Below, in pieces: positions 60,348 through 64,000 of a DNA stretch of 64,000 nucleotides. Every line of letters begins with the position of its first letter. Within the stretch, counting starts at the first letter, position 1. The notes under the pieces are model-generated. The model ran no database searches and was not told where the DNA came from. It saw only the letters and a list, made by a program, of their open reading frames with translations. This DNA comes from CAVRQM01 sp963732775. Lineage in GTDB: Bacteria; Pseudomonadota; Alphaproteobacteria; Acetobacterales; Acetobacteraceae. Location: positions 620,001 to 684,000 of the forward strand of contig CAVTAR010000001.1 in the NCBI GenBank assembly GCA_963732775.1, read 5' to 3'. A program made the translations under genes and the position numbers.

Positions 60348-60641
60348 ATGCTGTTCGCCCTGATCTGCACCGACCGTCCCGGCGCGCTGGAGCGGCGGCT
60401 CGCCCAACGGCCGGCCCACCTCGCGCACCTGGAGCGGCACGTGGCGCAGCTGGTCGAGGCCGGCCCGCTGCTCGACCCGCAGGGCAACCCGTGCGGCTCG
60501 CTGTTCGTGCTCGACATGGCCGACCGGGCGGCGGCCGAGGCGTTCGCCGCCGCCGACCCCTACGCGGCGGCCGGCGTGTTCGAGAGCGCGGTCATCCGGC
60601 CGTTCCGCGCGGTCTACAAGGACGGCGCCAAGGCAGCATGA
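60348..60641 (+). CDS. YciI-like protein
   Basis: 97 residues of the YciI family: MLFALICTDRPGALERRLAQRPAHLAHL with the conserved Arg/His region, and GSLFVLDMADRAAAEAFAAADPYAAAGVF. YciI proteins have a ferredoxin-like fold with a His/Asp pair of unclear catalytic role. GGAGAGG precedes the ATG by six bases. Coupled by ATGA to the EVE gene. Confidence 0.88.
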   Translation: MLFALICTDRPGALERRLAQRPAHLAHLERHVAQLVEAGPLLDPQGNPCGSLFVLDMADRAAAEAFAAADPYAAAGVFESAVIRPFRAVYKDGAKAA

Positions 60642-61069
60642 CCGCCTACTGGCTGGTGAAGTCCGAGCCCGACGGGTTCTCCTGGGCACAGCAGGTGGCG
60701 CACGGCACCGAGCCGTGGACCGGCGTGCGCAGCCACGCGGCGGCCAACAACCTGCGCGCGATGCGCCAGGGCGACCGCGCGTTCTTCTACCACTCCAACG
60801 TCGGCAAGGAGGTGGTGGGCGTCGTCGAGGTGGTCCGCGAGGCCTATCCCGACAGCACGGCCGAGCAGGGCGACTGGGTCTGCGTCGACATGCGCGCGGT
60901 GGCCCCCATGCCGCGCCCGGTGACGCTGGCCGCGATGAAGGCCGATCCGGCGCTCGCGGGCCTCGAGCTGCTGCGGCTGTCGCGCCTGTCGGTGGTGCCG
61001 GTCTCGGCAGAGCACTGGCGCCACATCTGCCGGCTCGGCGGCTACAAGGCGCCCCGCAAGGCCGGCTAG
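60638..61069 (+). CDS. EVE-domain protein
   Basis: 143 residues of the EVE/THYN1 family: YWLVKSEPDGFSWAQQVAHGTEPWTGVRSHAAANNLRAMRQGDRAFFYHSNVGKEVVGVVEV is canonical. EVE domains are PUA-like folds that bind modified bases. In bacteria they are often paired with YciI as here; the biological role is unknown. Confidence 0.9.
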   Translation: MTAYWLVKSEPDGFSWAQQVAHGTEPWTGVRSHAAANNLRAMRQGDRAFFYHSNVGKEVVGVVEVVREAYPDSTAEQGDWVCVDMRAVAPMPRPVTLAAMKADPALAGLELLRLSRLSVVPVSAEHWRHICRLGGYKAPRKAG

Positions 61070-61287
61070 CGAGCCGGCGAGCGGCGGGCCGACCGCCTCG
61101 ACCTCCACCACAGGCTCCTCGCCGCAGACATGCGCGTGCTGGAGCGGAACCGGCGTGGCATTGCCGTGGTACCTGCCGCCGCCGGCGGGCCTGGTCGGCT
61201 TCCTCGCCTCCGACCGGGCGCGCTATACCGACGCTCGAGCCATCTCGATCAACGGCGGCATGGCTCGAGCGGGCGGAGGAGGGGCGG

Positions 61288-62364
61288 ATGACGCAGGAGC
61301 GGATCACGGGCGCGTCCAGGGATTACCGCCTGACCGGGCCGGAGAGTGCCAGGGCGCAGGCGCGCGGCCTGGCTTCGGCCCGCTGGTACGCGACGCCGAT
61401 CCCGCGCGCGCAGATGAAGGCGCTGATGCGGCGCGACGACCAGCCGGCGATCCGCGACACGCTGGTGTGGTTCGCGAGCATCCTGGCCACCGGCGGCCTC
61501 GGCGTGGCGCTGTGGGGCAGCTGGTGGGCGGTCCCGGCGTTCGCGGCCTACGGCGTGCTGACCTGCTCGGCCTCGGACTCGCGCTGGCACGAATGCGGCC
61601 ACGGCACGGCGTTCAGGACGCGCTGGATGAACGACGCGCTGTACCAGCTCGCCTGCTTCTGGGTGCTGCGCCAGCCGACCGTCTGGCGCTGGAGCCACGC
61701 GCGCCACCACACCGACACCATCATCGTCGGCCGCGACCCCGAGATCGGCGTGCCGCGCCCGCCGGGCTTCGTCGCGATCCTGCTGAACGTGTTAGCGATC
61801 CGCAGCGGCCTGCGCGAGTGGCGCTCGCTGCTGCTGCACGCGACCGGGCGGCTGACCCCGGAGGAGTGCCAGTTCGTGCCCGCGTCGGAACAGCCGCGCG
61901 TGGTCGTGGAGGCGCGGGTGTGGCTCGCCGTCTACGCCGCCGTCCTGGCCGTGTCGCTCGCCACCTGGAGCCTGCTGCCGCTGGTGCTGGTCGGGCTGAA
62001 CTCGTTCTATGGCGCGTGGATGTTCCTGATGTTCGGGCTGACGCAGCACGCGGGGCTCGCCGAGGACGTGCTCGACCACCGTCTGAACGCGCGCACCATC
62101 CACATGAACCCGCTGTTCCGCTTCATCTACTGGAACATGAACTACCACGTCGAACACCACATGTTCCCGATGGTGCCGTACCACGCGCTGCCGCGGCTGC
62201 ACGAGGCGGTTAAGCACGACACGCCGCCGCCGTATCGCGGCGTGCTGGCCGCCTATCGCGAGATCATCCCGGCACTGCTGCGCCAGCGGCGCGACCCGAC
62301 CTATTTCGTCCGCCGCGCGCTGCCGGCGGGCGCGCCGCAGCCGCTCGCGGTGGCGGCCGAGTAG
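61288..62364 (+). CDS. Membrane fatty-acid-desaturase-family oxygenase, MocD-like
   Basis: 358 residues, membrane-bound di-iron enzyme with about four membrane helices. The three His boxes are HECGH, HARHH (in WSHARHHTDT) and HVEHHMFP, plus HAGLAEDVLDH. The gene is followed immediately by a Rieske ferredoxin and a ferredoxin reductase, the order seen in mocDEF of rhizopine-using Rhizobium and in related O-demethylase or hydroxylase systems. The start has GGAGGAGGGG upstream. Substrate unknown. Confidence 0.87.
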   Translation: MTQERITGASRDYRLTGPESARAQARGLASARWYATPIPRAQMKALMRRDDQPAIRDTLVWFASILATGGLGVALWGSWWAVPAFAAYGVLTCSASDSRWHECGHGTAFRTRWMNDALYQLACFWVLRQPTVWRWSHARHHTDTIIVGRDPEIGVPRPPGFVAILLNVLAIRSGLREWRSLLLHATGRLTPEECQFVPASEQPRVVVEARVWLAVYAAVLAVSLATWSLLPLVLVGLNSFYGAWMFLMFGLTQHAGLAEDVLDHRLNARTIHMNPLFRFIYWNMNYHVEHHMFPMVPYHALPRLHEAVKHDTPPPYRGVLAAYREIIPALLRQRRDPTYFVRRALPAGAPQPLAVAAE

Positions 62365-62700
62365 ATGGCCGCCGAGTGGATGGGGGGCGAGACCTGGGTG
62401 CAGGCGTGCCGCACCGATGACGTGGCGCCGGAGGACGTGATCCGCTTCGACCACGCCGGGCGCACCTTCGCCATCTATCGTGCCGAGGACGATGCGTGGT
62501 TCGCGACCGACGGGCTCTGCACCCACGAGCAGGTGCATCTCGCCGACGGGATGGTGGTGGGCCACCTGATCGAGTGCCCGAAGCACAACGGCCGGTTCGA
62601 CATCCGCACCGGCGAGGCCCAGGGCGCTCCGGTCTGCGTGAACCTGCGCACCCACCCGGTCCGCGTCGAGGGCGATGCCGTCCTGCTGCGGACCGGCTGA
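62365..62700 (+). CDS. Rieske-type ferredoxin, MocE-like
   Basis: 111 residues. The Rieske [2Fe-2S] ligands are CTH (LCTHEQVHLADG) and CPKH (IECPKHNGRFDIRTG), the pattern of small Rieske ferredoxins. It would pass electrons from the reductase to the di-iron oxygenase. Its ATG touches the preceding stop codon. Confidence 0.92.
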   Translation: MAAEWMGGETWVQACRTDDVAPEDVIRFDHAGRTFAIYRAEDDAWFATDGLCTHEQVHLADGMVVGHLIECPKHNGRFDIRTGEAQGAPVCVNLRTHPVRVEGDAVLLRTG

Positions 62701-62704
62701 GCGC

Positions 62705-63928
62705 ATGGCGGGCATGGTGATCGTCGGCGCGGGCGAGGCGGGCGCGCGCGCCGCGCTGGCGTTGCGCGCGCACGGCTGGGCCGGCGCGGTCACGCTGGTC
62801 GGCGACGAGGCGGTGCCGCCGTACGAGCGCCCGCCGCTGTCCAAGGCGGTGATGACCAGCGAGGCCGACCCGGTGGCCGCCGTCATCGCTACGCACGCGC
62901 GGCTCGCTCAGGCCGGCATCGCCTTCCTGCACGACGTCCGCGCCGAGCGGATCGACCGCGCCCAGCGCACCGTGGTGCTGGCCGATGGCCGCGCGCTGCC
63001 CTACGGCAACCTGCTCCTGGCCACGGGTGCGGCACCCCGGCGCCTGACCGTCGAGGGCGCCGAGCACGCGCTCTACCTGCGCACCTTCGCCGACGCGCTG
63101 GCGCTGCGCGTGCGGCTGCGGCCGGGCGCGCGCCTCGTGGTGATCGGCGGCGGCTTCATCGGCCTCGAAGTCGCTGCCAGCGCCGTGGTGCGGCGTTGCC
63201 GGGTGACGGTGCTGGAAGCCGCGCCGCGCATCCTGATGCGCGGCGTGCCCACCGAGATCGCCGAGCTGGTGGCTGCCCGGCATCGCGAGGCGGGCGTGGA
63301 TCTGCGCGTGGGCGTGGCGCTGCGCGCTATCCATCGCGAAGGTGCCGGCGTGATCGCGGTGCTGCACGACGGCAGCACGGTCTCGGCGGATGCGGTGGTG
63401 GCCGGCGTGGGTGCGGTGCCGGAGACCGCGCTTGCCGAGGCGTGCGGGCTGGCCATCGAGAACGGCGTGCGTGCCAACTCAGGGCTGCGCACCAGCGACC
63501 CCGACATCTTCACCGCCGGCGATTGCTGCTCGTTCCCGGCGCCGCTGTACGATGGCGCGCGGCTGCGGCTGGAGGCCTGGCGCAACGCCCAGTCGCAGGC
63601 GGCGCTGGCAGCGCGCAACATGCTGGGCGAGGACCTCGTCTACGACGCGGTGCCCTGGTTCTGGTCCGACCAGTACGAGCAGACGCTGCAAGTGGCCGGC
63701 CTGCCCGCCTTCGCGGCGAGCGCGGTACGGCGCGACGTGGAGGGGGCGGGGCTGATGTTCTTCCACCTCGCCGCCGACGGCCGCGTGGTGGCGGCGAGCG
63801 GCGTCGGCACGGTGGCGCTGGCGCGCGAGATGAAGGCGGCCGAGCACATGGTGGCGCGCCGCATCCGGCCGGACCCGGCGGCGCTCGCCGCACCCTCGGT
63901 ACGGCTGCGCTCGTTGCTGGCCGCCTGA
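62705..63928 (+). CDS. Ferredoxin reductase, FAD/NAD(P)H-dependent, MocF-like
   Basis: 407 residues. FAD motif VIVGAGEAGARAALALRAHGW, NAD(P)H motif VVIGGGFIGLEVAASAV, and FTAGDCCSF, plus PYERPPLSKAVM, as in rubredoxin/Rieske ferredoxin reductases. It supplies electrons to the Rieske ferredoxin. The C-terminal segment WFWSDQYEQTLQVAGLP is a family hallmark. Confidence 0.93.
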   Translation: MAGMVIVGAGEAGARAALALRAHGWAGAVTLVGDEAVPPYERPPLSKAVMTSEADPVAAVIATHARLAQAGIAFLHDVRAERIDRAQRTVVLADGRALPYGNLLLATGAAPRRLTVEGAEHALYLRTFADALALRVRLRPGARLVVIGGGFIGLEVAASAVVRRCRVTVLEAAPRILMRGVPTEIAELVAARHREAGVDLRVGVALRAIHREGAGVIAVLHDGSTVSADAVVAGVGAVPETALAEACGLAIENGVRANSGLRTSDPDIFTAGDCCSFPAPLYDGARLRLEAWRNAQSQAALAARNMLGEDLVYDAVPWFWSDQYEQTLQVAGLPAFAASAVRRDVEGAGLMFFHLAADGRVVAASGVGTVALAREMKAAEHMVARRIRPDPAALAAPSVRLRSLLAA

Positions 63929-63934
63929 CCCGCC

Positions 63935-64000
63935 ATGCCAGCCGTCGACTTCGCGCTGAACCACATCGCCGCCCCCCGTCTCGACGTGGCGGCGTTCGCC
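63935..64000 (+). CDS. Start of a TIM-barrel (sugar-phosphate isomerase/epimerase-like) protein, truncated by the window
   Basis: Only 22 residues are visible, MPAVDFALNHIAAPRLDVAAFA. The FALNHxxAPRL start resembles MocC/IolE-like TIM-barrel proteins from memory. Position behind the MocDEF-like trio supports that reading. The rest lies outside the window. Confidence 0.5.
   Translation, partial: MPAVDFALNHIAAPRLDVAAFA

Overview
The window is a very GC-rich chromosomal segment (roughly 70-75% G+C by eye), densely packed, with many 4-bp ATGA start/stop overlaps. The pairing of rnhB with a CcrM-type adenine methyltransferase, a DUF1127 protein, an NDUFS4-like complex I subunit and a ccmCDEFGHI cytochrome c maturation operon point to an alphaproteobacterium. 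GC content and gene repertoire fit Acetobacteraceae/Rhodospirillales best. That placement is inference; no rRNA gene is present.

Layout. 1-16 kb: the 3' end of mutY, invaded by an IS5-family element; an MFS exporter, DUF1127, ccrM-rnhB, tag, a GT61 glycosyltransferase, an ABC exporter, a heptad-repeat coiled-coil protein, GNAT, LysE, a split chromate transporter, a CHAP amidase, RidA, and a small lipoprotein/CoxG cluster. 15-26 kb: an AcuC-like deacetylase, DUF192, tRNA-Pro, NDUFS4, tRNA-Arg, a BMP-family binding protein, a glycine-zipper lipoprotein, a DadA-like oxidase, a beta-solenoid repeat protein and a hybrid histidine kinase. 26-38 kb, minus strand: one long carbohydrate/polyol operon (SorC regulator, binding protein, two permeases, two ABC ATPases, an EryA-like kinase, a 2-hydroxyacid dehydrogenase, a class II aldolase, a second FGGY kinase and a HAD protein). 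38.5-44.7 kb: a BMP-type ABC importer, interrupted by an Ala-rich secreted protein gene on the other strand. 44.9-53 kb: a galactose-oxidase-like copper radical oxidase, a creatinase-like M24 protein, an ICMT-like methyltransferase, an F420-type reductase, and a phosphonate set (PbfA-like lyase / TIGR03364 oxidase / PhnX). 53-55 kb: a second near-identical IS5 copy. 55-60 kb: the ccm operon. 60-64 kb: YciI, an EVE-domain protein, and a desaturase/Rieske ferredoxin/ferredoxin reductase trio resembling MocDEF, followed by the start of a TIM-barrel gene.

Two structural themes stand out. First, both IS5 copies sit in the loop of palindromic intergenic repeats. Second, single-base indels are strongly clustered in 29.2-31.6 kb and 36.3-37.4 kb (about 18, plus one in-frame stop), with isolated ones in ccrM, a lipoprotein gene and ccmF. 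Reading across the indels restores conserved protein sequence, so local consensus errors or very recent decay are both possible.
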